Source: Gammaproteobacteria bacterium (lineage in GTDB: Bacteria > Pseudomonadota > Gammaproteobacteria > Enterobacterales > Alteromonadaceae). From it: a stretch of DNA of 64,000 bases. Positions 54,619 to 63,042 of the stretch are shown here, piece by piece. The stretch is from NCBI GenBank assembly GCA_018826295.1, contig JAHJZX010000035.1:62001-126000 (forward strand). The letters are read 5' to 3'. Within the stretch, counting starts at the first letter, position 1, and every line of letters begins with the position of its first letter. The notes beneath the pieces are model-generated. The model searched no databases. It was given only the letters and a program-made list of their open reading frames with translations, and had not been told where the DNA came from. Position numbers and translations under genes: made by a program.

Positions 54619-55557
54619 ATGGCAGCTTTAGATATAAATACTATTTTAATGGCCGGTTTTGCGCTGGCCGTTATTATTACCATTGTTAAAACCGCGCGGG
54701 TCGTGCCGCAAAAAAGTAACTTTGTTATTGAACGCTTAGGTAAATATTCACGTACGCTCGATTCTGGCTTTCATATTCTGATCCCATTCATCGATAAAGT
54801 AGCTTATGTGCACAGCTTAAAAGAAGAAGTGATCGATGTGCAGCGGCAAACCTGTGTTACCCGCGACAATATTCAGGTTGGTATAGATGGCATTTTATAT
54901 CTGCAGGTTATTGACCCGCATAAAGCCAGTTATGGAATTAACGACTACCGTTATGCCTCTGCCCAGCTGGCACAAACCACCATGCGTTCGGTTATCGGCC
55001 AAACCGACTTAGACAAAACCTTTGAAGAGCGCGCCAAAATCAACGAAGAAGTGGTCAAAGCACTGGATGAAGCCGCCGCGCCCTGGGGCGTAAAAGTACT
55101 GCGCTATGAAATAGCCGACATAGAGCTGCCTATTAGCATTAAAGATGCGTTAGAGCAGCAAATGCGCGCTGAGCGTGAGCGTCGTGCCGCTATTGCTAAA
55201 TCGGAAGGTGAGCGCCAGGCGATGATTAACGTGTCTGAAGGCCAGAAGCAGGAAGTAATTAACCTGTCTGAGGGTGACAAGATGCGGCAAATAAACGAAG
55301 CCGAAGGCCGGGCCCGTGAAATTGAGCTGATTGCCATCGCAACTGCTGAAGGTATCCGCCAAATTGCCGATGCGATTAACCAGCCCGGTGGCTCAGAAGC
55401 GGTTAGCCTGCGCGTAGCCGAGCAATACGTCAAAGAATTCGGCAATCTGGCCAAAGCCAACAACACCATGATAGTACCAGCCGAACTGGCCAACATCGGT
55501 GGCGCGGTAGCCGGCTTAACCGAAATATTAAAAGTGGCACAGCCCAAAGCCAAATAA
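54619..55557 (+). CDS. SPFH/stomatin-like protein (QmcA type)
   Basis: 312 residues. Membrane anchor (TILMAGFALAVIITIVKTAR), SPFH domain (PQKSNFVIERLGKYSRTLDS; VHSLKEEVIDVQRQ), C-terminal helical repeats AIAKSEGERQAMINVSEGQK. Forms membrane microdomains, usually with NfeD. ATG at 54619 has AAGGAG at good spacing; a GTG one codon earlier is also open. Confidence 0.93.
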   Translation: MAALDINTILMAGFALAVIITIVKTARVVPQKSNFVIERLGKYSRTLDSGFHILIPFIDKVAYVHSLKEEVIDVQRQTCVTRDNIQVGIDGILYLQVIDPHKASYGINDYRYASAQLAQTTMRSVIGQTDLDKTFEERAKINEEVVKALDEAAAPWGVKVLRYEIADIELPISIKDALEQQMRAERERRAAIAKSEGERQAMINVSEGQKQEVINLSEGDKMRQINEAEGRAREIELIAIATAEGIRQIADAINQPGGSEAVSLRVAEQYVKEFGNLAKANNTMIVPAELANIGGAVAGLTEILKVAQPKAK

Positions 55558-55576
55558 GGCAGTAAAGGAGTAAGGT

Positions 55577-55930
55577 ATGGCAACACAACAACTATTTAAT
55601 GAAGCACTGCTAAAGCTGGCTATTATGATGTACCGCATTGACGGCAAAATACGGCTTAACGAGCAAGAGCTGGTCGATTTGATTGCTGATGACCTGGCTT
55701 GGGAAGGCGTAAACAGTATTACTGCAGTGCAAAGCCAGGCCGTCGCCGAAGTACGTGACGCCATTCGTGCCGACAAAGTAGAGGCTTATCTGGCTGGGTT
55801 AAAAGACGCCCTGATGTTTGATAAGAAAAAGGCACTGGATACCGCCCGGCAGATTATGCAAAGCGACGGCGAAGAAGCGGTAAAAGAACGCCGGCTATAC
55901 GACTACCTGCGCCAGCAGTTGCTCGTGTAA
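55577..55930 (+). CDS. Small helical protein, TerB-like
   Basis: 117 residues, helical, no membrane segment. EALLKLAIMMYRIDGKIRLN resembles the start of TerB-like (tellurite-resistance fold) proteins, with an acidic metal-like turn (YRIDGKIRLNEQE). Follows the NfeD/SPFH pair at 20 bp with its own AAGGAG. Function unknown; the fold assignment is tentative. Confidence 0.65.
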   Translation: MATQQLFNEALLKLAIMMYRIDGKIRLNEQELVDLIADDLAWEGVNSITAVQSQAVAEVRDAIRADKVEAYLAGLKDALMFDKKKALDTARQIMQSDGEEAVKERRLYDYLRQQLLV

Positions 55931-55954
55931 GTTAAACCGGTAGGTGTATACTGT

Positions 55955-55978
55955 AAAGCCAGCTTTAGTGCTGGCTTT
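55955..55978 (+). terminator. Rho-independent terminator
   Basis: AAAGCCAGC (55955-55963) pairs with GCTGGCTTT (55970-55978), 6-nt loop, then TT. Ends the NfeD-SPFH-TerB-like operon and marks the left edge of the AT-rich patch. Confidence 0.8.
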
Positions 55979-56024
55979 TTAATTCTTATGTCTCTTGTTG
56001 GTGTGTTAACAACTATTGAGTCAA

Positions 56025-57611
56025 CTAATAATCTTCATTAGGTTCGCCATATGATAAATCAATTCCATAATCAACCATATCTATATAAGTAGAACTACTA
56101 TCATCTAAGATGCGGTAGTGTTTCATAGAATTTTCTGCCAAGCGAAATAAATCATATAGTCCAGATCTTCTTGGGTGGGGTGATGCCTTTATCATTTGAT
56201 TCAATGTTGTAATTGATTTAGATATATCTATGTCTTCTCGGATAGCTTCTTCAAAAATAAACGTGATATCTGTTTTTTGTGCGAATAAACAAAGCGCTCC
56301 CGCCCACCATGTCTGACTTATCAGATCAGTTAATTTTATATTTCTATCAGTACCTATTCGCTCGGCTACAAGATACTCTTGAAATCTGAAGTGACCAAAT
56401 GAATATTTTTTTGAAAGAGGATCGAAAAAAAGTATATTACAAGGGTCAACCATTTCTCTGAATAGACTCGATGATTCTGTTCTAGATAAATCACGGCTAA
56501 TGTTTTTGTCTATTATTTCGATACATTCTTTTTCCTCCAAAAGCCGTGTATTTCTCACATGCATTTCGAATGCAAGACTAACTGCGGCGTGCATTAATAC
56601 CTTTTTGTGAAAACTTTGTCTGAATATACCTTTTGCTTTATCGTAATCTCCCATAAGCAAAGAAAATCTTTGTTCGTAAATTTCGAATTCACTCGCAGGA
56701 ATATTGAATCCTTTCTCTACAAGATCACAAGCAATAGTCGCAAGTAAAGGAGAGCTGATTTCCTTGTATAGATCACTCGACTCAATTTTTTCGAGTAAAT
56801 CAATTTTTCTCTCGCAATCAGAAAACCACTTATCTACAAAAGATAGTAACTGCGCCTTTGTAAAAGGAAGAAGTGTTATTCCCAGAAAATCAATTTCATT
56901 TAGATACTTAACACAATCTCTTGACGAGATTATTATTTGGCATCGATGATTTTTTTTAAACTTGTTCACAGATGGCAGTATATGAGGTATTGCATCATAT
57001 GCTTCATCAAGGCCATCAATTATCAATGTCTTTTCATGTGTTATAGCCAACTTTACAAGTTCTAAATTCTTGCTATTAAATAAAATTTCCTTGCTAATCA
57101 ATATGCAGATGAATATTGCGTTGTCAGGATCATCTACAAGTAGATCCTCATGGCTTTTTTCTTCCGTTGTTTTTCCTTTAGATGACGTGCATAATTTTTT
57201 GTAAATTTCTACAACCCTATTCAACGGAATATATATAACGCTATTTTTTTCACGCTTAGCTTTAGAAATTGCGAAATTACTAAGTGTTGTTGTCTTTCCG
57301 GCTCCGGCTGCACCGTAGACCGCAATATCATACCCTGAATTTAGAATCTGCTCAGGCCGCAATTCAACTATTTCTTTTTTACTCTCGCAATATTGAACAT
57401 TAATGTTGTCATGGAATAGTGTGCTTTCTTCAGCTATTAGGTGAATGAAAGATAAACTTTCCTCAGCGATCTTCAAAAAATCTCCAATATTTTCACTTAT
57501 TCTTTTTGAAAGGTATAGATACCTCTCTTTATACCATTGGAATCTGTTCAGTATATCGGTCACTGCCAAATCTATATTAAATTTAGGGTAGGGGATTATT
57601 TCTGCATGCAA
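56025..57611 (-). CDS. NACHT-domain ATPase (downstream half of a same-frame pair)
   Basis: 528 residues from a TTG with CAGGAGAGG upstream. NACHT motifs: Walker A VYGAAGAGKTTTL (about 98-110), Walker B KTLIIDGLDEAYDAIPH (about 194-210), sensor CQIIISSRD; a helical region follows (FGHFRFQEYLVAERIG). Such STAND ATPases are the core of bacterial NLR-like antiphage proteins. The reading frame continues 40 codons upstream to a TAA that is also the stop of the nuclease ORF, with no ATG/GTG between. AT-rich unlike neighbours, so probably acquired. May be translated by reinitiation, or be part of one interrupted gene. Confidence 0.8.
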   Translation of the reverse strand: MHAEIIPYPKFNIDLAVTDILNRFQWYKERYLYLSKRISENIGDFLKIAEESLSFIHLIAEESTLFHDNINVQYCESKKEIVELRPEQILNSGYDIAVYGAAGAGKTTTLSNFAISKAKREKNSVIYIPLNRVVEIYKKLCTSSKGKTTEEKSHEDLLVDDPDNAIFICILISKEILFNSKNLELVKLAITHEKTLIIDGLDEAYDAIPHILPSVNKFKKNHRCQIIISSRDCVKYLNEIDFLGITLLPFTKAQLLSFVDKWFSDCERKIDLLEKIESSDLYKEISSPLLATIACDLVEKGFNIPASEFEIYEQRFSLLMGDYDKAKGIFRQSFHKKVLMHAAVSLAFEMHVRNTRLLEEKECIEIIDKNISRDLSRTESSSLFREMVDPCNILFFDPLSKKYSFGHFRFQEYLVAERIGTDRNIKLTDLISQTWWAGALCLFAQKTDITFIFEEAIREDIDISKSITTLNQMIKASPHPRRSGLYDLFRLAENSMKHYRILDDSSSTYIDMVDYGIDLSYGEPNEDY

Positions 57612-57731
57612 ATCATCCCTCTCCTGTATAATTAACTCTAAGTACTTTAGTTCTGATATTATTTCGTTAACCAGGTCATCTTTGAAAATTTCCCTCAGAG
57701 ATGAGCAGATTTCTTTGCTGCTTACTCTTAA

Positions 57732-58772
57732 TTACAATAAAGTTATTATTCTTGTTAACTCGTCTTTGTATTCACTTTTTTCTTTCTTCGTCTGCGAAAT
57801 TTTCTTTTTTAACTGTGACTGTAGCTCAGAAATTAGTTTTTGTTTAGATTCAATTTCCATGCCCATGGAGTTGAGGTTTTTTATATTTTCTTTGTTTTCA
57901 CTCGAGTTGTACTTTTTTAATAACTGTTCTCTATCTTTATTTATTTCTGAGGGTTCTTTTTTGAATATCTTCAGATTAAATTTGTTGAGGAAAATGTTAT
58001 ATGTGCGGCAGTGTCTCGCCCACTCTTCTGGATCGCATGTTATGCTACTTTTTTCAAATGTTATTTCAGATGACAGTAAGTGATAGCTGTTTTTTGAACC
58101 GACAAAAAAATCTAGGCTCATATAGATATCTTCTATGTTTTTTGCAGAATATAAATTTACTGCTGATGATATTTCTTCATTTGAATTGAAAGCGTCATTG
58201 ATGTCAAAAATTTTTGTATTTCTATTAACTAGTGTATCAAGTAATTCAGGAGCATACCTCTTGATGTCCCTGATTACTTTAGGGCCGTCATATATTAAAG
58301 TCTTGATATTCTTTGCTTCTGAAATAGTCATTAGTGGTGTTAATTGCGTTATAAATCTTTCGTTTGCCTGCACCGGGAATGCGAGAATGAGTGATCTTGG
58401 CTTTAACGGCTTACCATTGGTACTTATTGCTCCTGCGTCGATGGCTTCGTAAATTTGATGTGTCAATTTTGTAATGGTTGAAGAGTCTTCAATTTTCTGT
58501 TTATTCTTAATTTTTTTTACTTGTATTATAGTTACATGAGGCTCGTCTTCCAGAGGAATGACTTTGTGCAGTATTATATCTCTTCCTTTTTCTAATATAC
58601 CGCCATTAAAGTCAACCCTGTCGTATCCCATTCTAGTGAATAGTTTAACAAGGACATTTTCGGAGAACTCATTTTCCCCCAATTCTCCAATAGCTTTCAA
58701 GTATTCTAAATCTTCATTCATGTCGTCATACTTAATATAAAAATTGCGCTGGTTATTGGCATTTAATGCCAT
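57732..58772 (-). CDS. Mrr-like PD-(D/E)xK nuclease with coiled-coil tail (upstream half)
   Basis: 346 residues. N-terminal restriction-endonuclease-like domain: GELGENEFSENVLVKLFTRM (Glu helix), GILEKGRDIILH (Asp65) and TIIQVKKIKN (Gln-Val-Lys, 84-86), the E...D...QxK layout of Mrr-type nucleases. Residues about 290-340 are lysine/glutamate-rich and predicted coiled coil. Stop TAA at 57732-57734 is in frame with the downstream NACHT ORF. ATG at 58772 chosen; an ATG at 58721 (MNEDLEYLKAIGELGE) is an alternative. A nuclease effector joined to NACHT fits known bacterial NLR-like designs. Confidence 0.75.
   Translation of the reverse strand: MALNANNQRNFYIKYDDMNEDLEYLKAIGELGENEFSENVLVKLFTRMGYDRVDFNGGILEKGRDIILHKVIPLEDEPHVTIIQVKKIKNKQKIEDSSTITKLTHQIYEAIDAGAISTNGKPLKPRSLILAFPVQANERFITQLTPLMTISEAKNIKTLIYDGPKVIRDIKRYAPELLDTLVNRNTKIFDINDAFNSNEEISSAVNLYSAKNIEDIYMSLDFFVGSKNSYHLLSSEITFEKSSITCDPEEWARHCRTYNIFLNKFNLKIFKKEPSEINKDREQLLKKYNSSENKENIKNLNSMGMEIESKQKLISELQSQLKKKISQTKKEKSEYKDELTRIITLL
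58758..58770. promoter_or_regulatory. Palindrome at the start of the nuclease gene
   Basis: GGCATT-T-AATGCC, a perfect 6-bp dyad overlapping the first codons of the nuclease ORF. Possibly an operator for autoregulation; may also be codon coincidence. Confidence 0.3.
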
Positions 58773-58872
58773 TGAAGAAAGTTAATTTTCTAAGGCATAA
58801 AAGGCGCTATTGAGGAGATTATCCTGAAAACCATCAAAGCTCTACGAATCATTAGTGTAAGTAGCATTGAAT

Positions 58873-59130
58873 TTAGTAGCACTTTACCGCCGTAATCCCC
58901 GCCACTATTGCTGCGGCGCTATCTTTGCCATAACCGCCGCATAACAACACCGTTGGAATATTAAGCGCTTTTAAGCGCTGATATACCAGTTTATGGCTTT
59001 GCGCTACGTCGGCCATACTCAGCGCTAATACACTCAGTGGATCTGTGGCTAATTCATCGGTACCGGCTACCACAAAGGCAAGTTTATAACCGCTACTAAG
59101 CTGCTCTAATACCGCACTAAGTTTATTCAA
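58873..59130 (-). pseudogene. Histone deacetylase-family remnant
   Basis: 85 codons that look like the C-terminal third of a histone deacetylase/acetoin-utilisation-type protein: FVVAGTDELATDPLSVLALS followed by HKLVYQRLKALNIPTVLL and GGYGKDSAAAIVAGITA. The family is normally about 300 residues, and the catalytic His-containing N-terminal part is missing; a TAG lies directly before the first codon. Neighbouring insertions probably cost the rest. Confidence 0.75.
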
Positions 59131-59212
59131 CTACAAATCACCGCAGGTCCGGATGGCAAGCGGTATATTGATATCAATTCGTTGGCGCCTTATGGCGTCA
59201 TTTGGGAAAATA

Positions 59213-59431
59213 TCACCGTTGTAAATATTTGGCCAACTTTTGTTTTAAGTCTGGCTGCTGTTGAATTTGGTCTTTCAGGTATTCTTTGCAATGGAACAAC
59301 TGCATTAGCCATTCCTCAATATCCTCAATATCTTTCACAGTCTGACTATTTCTTAAGCCATCGTTATACTTGATAGCATCTTCCAATGCGCAAAAAATGG
59401 TCGCCATCCAATCTTCATCTATTTGAATCAT
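59213..59431 (-). CDS. Small acidic protein, probable antidote to the Tse2-like toxin
   Basis: 72 residues, acidic and helical (DIEDIEEWLMQLFHCKEYLK; DQIQQQPDLKQKLAKYLQR). Its ATG overlaps the toxin stop by 4 bp (ATGA). Small size, acidity and toxin-then-antitoxin order suggest an immunity or antitoxin role. No family recognised. Confidence 0.55.
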   Translation of the reverse strand: MIQIDEDWMATIFCALEDAIKYNDGLRNSQTVKDIEDIEEWLMQLFHCKEYLKDQIQQQPDLKQKLAKYLQR

Positions 59432-59883
59432 ATAGCTTTCCTTTGTTCGATTTGCTGTGCCAGCAGATTTAACAACATTTTGAAGCGAAAAAGCGGCATG
59501 TCACTCTCTGGCGCTATGGTGTGATGGGTTGCATCAAACAATGGGTTATATGAGTCACGTACAACCACCAACCCTTTTGGTAACACTGTCCCGGCAGGAA
59601 GTTTATAATACTCCCATTGCCCTTTAAAGATATTCGGCCTGTCGAAGGTGCTGATGCCTCTAGGGCGATTACGAACATAAACCCAGTCATTCTTAATGGT
59701 AATATCTGGCTTGCGCGGCGCTCCACGTCTTCCCTCTGATTCGGTTTCAACCAACTCAAACAGCGGAGCATCACTTTTTACTTTTCGGGCTCGCCACAAA
59801 TCTACAGGAATTTGTCGGCCAAAAAAGCTGTCAATGCTGCCTGCTTCTAGTAACACATCTTCAAGTAATTCGATACCAGCCAT
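59428..59883 (-). CDS. Tse2-like ADP-ribosyltransferase-fold toxin
   Basis: 151 residues from the ATG at 59883, which has GGAG at good spacing (the frame opens at 59931). The second half, RPRGISTFDRPNIFKGQWEY then GLVVVRDSYNPLFDATHHTI and APESDMPLFRFKMLLNLLAQ, matches the Tse2 toxin family as I recall it, including the DATHHTIAP motif. Tse2 proteins are cytoplasmic toxins delivered or kept with antitoxins. Partner is the overlapping 72-aa gene. Assignment from memory; activity not shown. Confidence 0.65.
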   Translation of the reverse strand: MAGIELLEDVLLEAGSIDSFFGRQIPVDLWRARKVKSDAPLFELVETESEGRRGAPRKPDITIKNDWVYVRNRPRGISTFDRPNIFKGQWEYYKLPAGTVLPKGLVVVRDSYNPLFDATHHTIAPESDMPLFRFKMLLNLLAQQIEQRKAI

Positions 59884-60008
59884 CGTTCTATCTCCACATT
59901 TTGCAAAAAAGAGATAGTAAAATAAATACAATATGTTATCAAATTGTTTATTTGTGGGTGCTGTGTTAATAAACTCACCCGCAGCTTAATTACTTAAATT
60001 TTGCCAGA

Positions 60009-60926
60009 TTAAAACCCGCACTGTTGCTTCAGGGCGGCAATATCTTCTGCGGTCAGGCCTTTTTGTTGTGGGTTTATTGCGTAATGCATTACCGAGCTGT
60101 TGCCATCGGTGTGGCCCAGGCCTAAGGCGTGGCCAAATTCGTGTGCCAGCGTAAGTTGTAATGAGGCGGGGTTGCTGTAAGCGAATATTGTCATACGGCG
60201 TTCGCCATTGCTTATTTCCATTAAGCCTACTTCAGCCGCGGCCAGCGGTTGCTGTGTTGGCAACAGCGCATTGCGATCGGCCACAGTGTCGTTCAGGTAG
60301 CGCTGCTCGCGCTGCAATTGCTCCTGTTGCTCGTTTAATTGCTGCGCCTGTTGTTGCAACTGCTGTTGGCGTTGTTGCAGCTCTTGTTGCTGTTGCTTTA
60401 AAGCGGCGGCATTACGCTGATTAACGTTAGCGGCTTGCTGTTCAAAAGCGGCGACGTCGGCGCTAAATTGCTGGTTTTGTTGCTCAAACTCACGCTGACG
60501 CTGCTGTAGTTGCTGGCTTTGCTGTTGCAATGTTGCTGCGCGCCTGTCTATGGTGCTGTCGTAGCGTTGGATATTGCGTTCGAGCAGGGCCTGTTGCAGC
60601 ATCTGTTGTTGGCGCTGATCATAACGAAAGTTAATCGGGAAGCCGTCCAGGCTATCGTAACGAAACAGCTCTTGCGCAAAGGCCCTGTTCCATTGCATGG
60701 CCGCATTGTGTGCTGCCTGTTCGGCTTGCTCTGCGGTTAAATCAAATGCCGGGTCTAACTGGCCAATGCGCCACAGCACCGGTGTTTGACACAGTTGCAA
60801 CTGTAGCGCCTTGTCTGCCGTTTGTTGCAGCAATTGCGGTAGCGGCCGTTTGGCGCCGGACCACGCCGACAGTAGCAGATAGCTGCCCAACAGTAACAGT
60901 GCAAGAAATACCAGTCTGGCTATCAT
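60009..60926 (-). CDS. Matrixin-like metalloprotease (intact active site)
   Basis: 305 residues, paralogue of the protein at 53105 with the same layout. N-terminal membrane segment (LVFLALLLLGSYLLLSAWSG), Gln-rich coiled coil (about 115-215), metzincin domain with LAHEFGHALGLGHTDGNSSV, i.e. full HExxHxxGxxH. Shared CQTPVLWRIGQLDPAFDLTA versus CQAPVLWRLGELDPNFGLTA shows recent common origin. Substrate unknown; extracytoplasmic. Confidence 0.85.
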   Translation of the reverse strand: MIARLVFLALLLLGSYLLLSAWSGAKRPLPQLLQQTADKALQLQLCQTPVLWRIGQLDPAFDLTAEQAEQAAHNAAMQWNRAFAQELFRYDSLDGFPINFRYDQRQQQMLQQALLERNIQRYDSTIDRRAATLQQQSQQLQQRQREFEQQNQQFSADVAAFEQQAANVNQRNAAALKQQQQELQQRQQQLQQQAQQLNEQQEQLQREQRYLNDTVADRNALLPTQQPLAAAEVGLMEISNGERRMTIFAYSNPASLQLTLAHEFGHALGLGHTDGNSSVMHYAINPQQKGLTAEDIAALKQQCGF

Positions 60927-60976
60927 TAAGTTCTCTCTATTATGTTGTTGGCAGCGAAGCCACTACTCCGTTAGTT

Positions 60977-62272
60977 TTAGTCAGGTGTTTTCACCATGTG
61001 GCCACCTTTTATCACAACGGCAATGTTTTGCAGCAGCTCGATTTGCTGCAAGGGGTTACCTTTAACCGCAATGATATCGGCGTAGGCACCGGCCTCCAGC
61101 ACACCAACATTAAACTGGCCCTGAGTATTGCGCCAGTTTAGTAAGCTGGCGGCGTTAACCGTGGCGCTTTGTATTGCCTGCAGCGGTGTCATGCCCCATT
61201 GCACCATATAACTAAACTGGCGCGCATTCAGGCCATGGGTATAGACCCCGGCGTCGGTACCATAGGCCATTTTTACCCCGGCTTTCACCGCTTTACTAAA
61301 GTTTTGCCGTTGTAGCTGGCCAACAGTGCGCTCTTTTGCCAGTGACTCCGGTAAAATACCGGCTGCTTCGCCCTGTTGCAAAATATAGTCGCTTACATAC
61401 ACATCCATCACCAGAAAGGTGCCCTGGCGTTTGGCCAGTTTGATGGCGTCATCGTCTATAAAGCTGGCATGTTCTATTGAATCTACCCCGGCCTGCAATG
61501 CACGTTTAATGCCTTGCAGGCCATGGGCATGGGCTGCAACAATAGCGCCGCGATCATGCGCTTCGGTAACTAAGGCTTGCATTTCGTCCAGGCTGTACTG
61601 GCTGGCATTCACATCGGTATTGCGCGATAACACGCCGCCGGTAGCGGTAAACTTAATCACGTCAGCGCCGTATTTCATATTGCTGCGCACTTTGGCGCGA
61701 ATCGCATCGGCACCATTGGCAACCCCAGCGGCACTGGCCTGGTAAATATGCGGTAACAGGTTATTGTCGCAATGACCGCCTGTCATACACAAGCTGGGGC
61801 CTGATACACGCATTCTGGGGCCGGCAATGTCGCCGTCGTTAATGGCATTGCGCAGGTCAACATCAGCAAAACCAGCGGCACCGAGGTTGCGTACTGTGGT
61901 AAAACCGGCATTCAGAGTTGCTGCCGCGGCGGTTACACCAAATAGCGCCTGCCGAGCCGGAGTTTGTTGCAGCCGGCGATAGCCGTGCTCGGCCGGATTA
62001 CTGGTTAAATGCACGTGCATATCAATTAAGCCTGGCATAACGGTGTAGCCGGTGAGATCAGTGCGGGGCAAAGTTTGCTCGGCAGTGCTAAGTTTAGCCA
62101 CCGGCACTATGCTGTGCACTCTGTCTTGCTGCAGCAGGATAGCCTGATCGGCCAGCAGTTTACCGCTGCGCACATCTAAAAGCTGGCTGGTGATAATCAG
62201 CTTATCTGGCTGCGCCAGCAATGCAGTTGACAGTAGCAAAGCGCTCAGGCCGAGCAGGCAGTTGAGTTTCAT
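60977..62272 (-). CDS. Secreted amidohydrolase family metal-dependent hydrolase
   Basis: 431 residues. Signal peptide (LLGLSALLLSTALLAQPD). Metal ligands: GLIDMHVHLTSNP, KFTATGG, VAAHAHGLQGI, DSIEHASF, MAYGTDAGV. This is the imidazolonepropionase/prolidase-like secreted amidohydrolase type. Substrate (peptide or cyclic amide) unknown. Minus strand, separate from neighbours. Confidence 0.88.
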   Translation of the reverse strand: MKLNCLLGLSALLLSTALLAQPDKLIITSQLLDVRSGKLLADQAILLQQDRVHSIVPVAKLSTAEQTLPRTDLTGYTVMPGLIDMHVHLTSNPAEHGYRRLQQTPARQALFGVTAAAATLNAGFTTVRNLGAAGFADVDLRNAINDGDIAGPRMRVSGPSLCMTGGHCDNNLLPHIYQASAAGVANGADAIRAKVRSNMKYGADVIKFTATGGVLSRNTDVNASQYSLDEMQALVTEAHDRGAIVAAHAHGLQGIKRALQAGVDSIEHASFIDDDAIKLAKRQGTFLVMDVYVSDYILQQGEAAGILPESLAKERTVGQLQRQNFSKAVKAGVKMAYGTDAGVYTHGLNARQFSYMVQWGMTPLQAIQSATVNAASLLNWRNTQGQFNVGVLEAGAYADIIAVKGNPLQQIELLQNIAVVIKGGHMVKTPD

Positions 62273-62350
62273 CTTGTTATTCCCGGTAGCAGTGGTGGCG
62301 TTATTCTACAAGGTTGTAGTCTTATAACAAATTAAACTTGCGCAAAAATA

Positions 62351-62364
62351 GTTATTGCAATAAC
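62351..62364. promoter_or_regulatory. Palindrome upstream of ohr, copy 1
   Basis: GTTATTGCAATAAC, a perfect 14-bp dyad. It has the form GTTATYGCRATAAC in common with the copy at 62442. Candidate OhrR operator. Confidence 0.55.
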
Positions 62365-62441
62365 ATTGTTGCCACTCACCTGCCAGCTATAGCTGTATCA
62401 GGCGTAACGCCCGGTTTGCCGGGTTTATTTTGCTGCATTAA

Positions 62442-62455
62442 GTTATCGCGATAAC
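62442..62455. promoter_or_regulatory. Palindrome upstream of ohr, copy 2
   Basis: GTTATCGCGATAAC (perfect; flanks extend it to AGTTATCGCGATAACT), 65 bp before the ohr start. Same consensus as copy 1. A half-like TATTGCGAT follows at 62459. Likely operator. Confidence 0.6.
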
Positions 62456-62519
62456 TAATATTGCGATTATTAAGTTAGCTGATACAAAACAACACTGACT
62501 GAAATAACGGAGACACAAC

Positions 62520-62936
62520 ATGAAAATATTATACACAGCGAATGTAACCAGCACCTCTGGCCGTGATGGCCGTGCTGTATCCAGCGACAATAACCTGGAT
62601 GTGAAACTGACTATGCCAAAAGAGCTGGGTGGCAATGGCGCTGCCGGTACCAACCCTGAGCAGTTATTTGCTGCCGGTTATTCGGCCTGTTTTTTAAGCG
62701 CACTGAAATTTGTTGCTAGCCAGGCCAAAGTCGCCGTAGCGGCTGATGCCAATGTACGGGCAGAAGTGGGTATTGGCCAGATTGAAGCGGGCTTTGCGCT
62801 GGATGTTGAGCTGTTTATCAGCCTGCCGGGCACCGATAAAGCGCTCGCGCAGCAACTGGTAGATAAAGCGCATCAGGTATGTCCTTATTCAAACGCCACC
62901 CGTAATGGCTTACAGGTGCGGCTGACCCTGGTGTAA
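62520..62936 (+). CDS. ohr: Organic hydroperoxide resistance protein
   Basis: 138 residues, OsmC/Ohr fold. Reactive Cys57 in NPEQLFAAGYSACFLSALKF and the second Cys in CPYSNATRNGLQV; early Arg in SGRDGRAVS. Reduces organic hydroperoxides with lipoyl electrons. Monocistronic, ahead of ohrR. Confidence 0.95.
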   Translation: MKILYTANVTSTSGRDGRAVSSDNNLDVKLTMPKELGGNGAAGTNPEQLFAAGYSACFLSALKFVASQAKVAVAADANVRAEVGIGQIEAGFALDVELFISLPGTDKALAQQLVDKAHQVCPYSNATRNGLQVRLTLV

Positions 62937-63042
62937 CAGCGGCGTTTTAGTCCGTGATCTGTGGCGGTGAACATGGCATGATCGGCAGAGCTATCGTTAA
63001 GCATGCTGCGTCATGCTGTTATCACACCCTACTGAGGCCGTT

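Noticed and set aside
59136-59373. Plus-strand ORF near the toxin pair
   Set aside because: A short stretch (AGPDGKRYIDINSLAPYGVI) looks protein-like, but I recognise no family, and the rest lies antisense to the 72-aa gene. It may be a fragment at a breakpoint, too uncertain to list.
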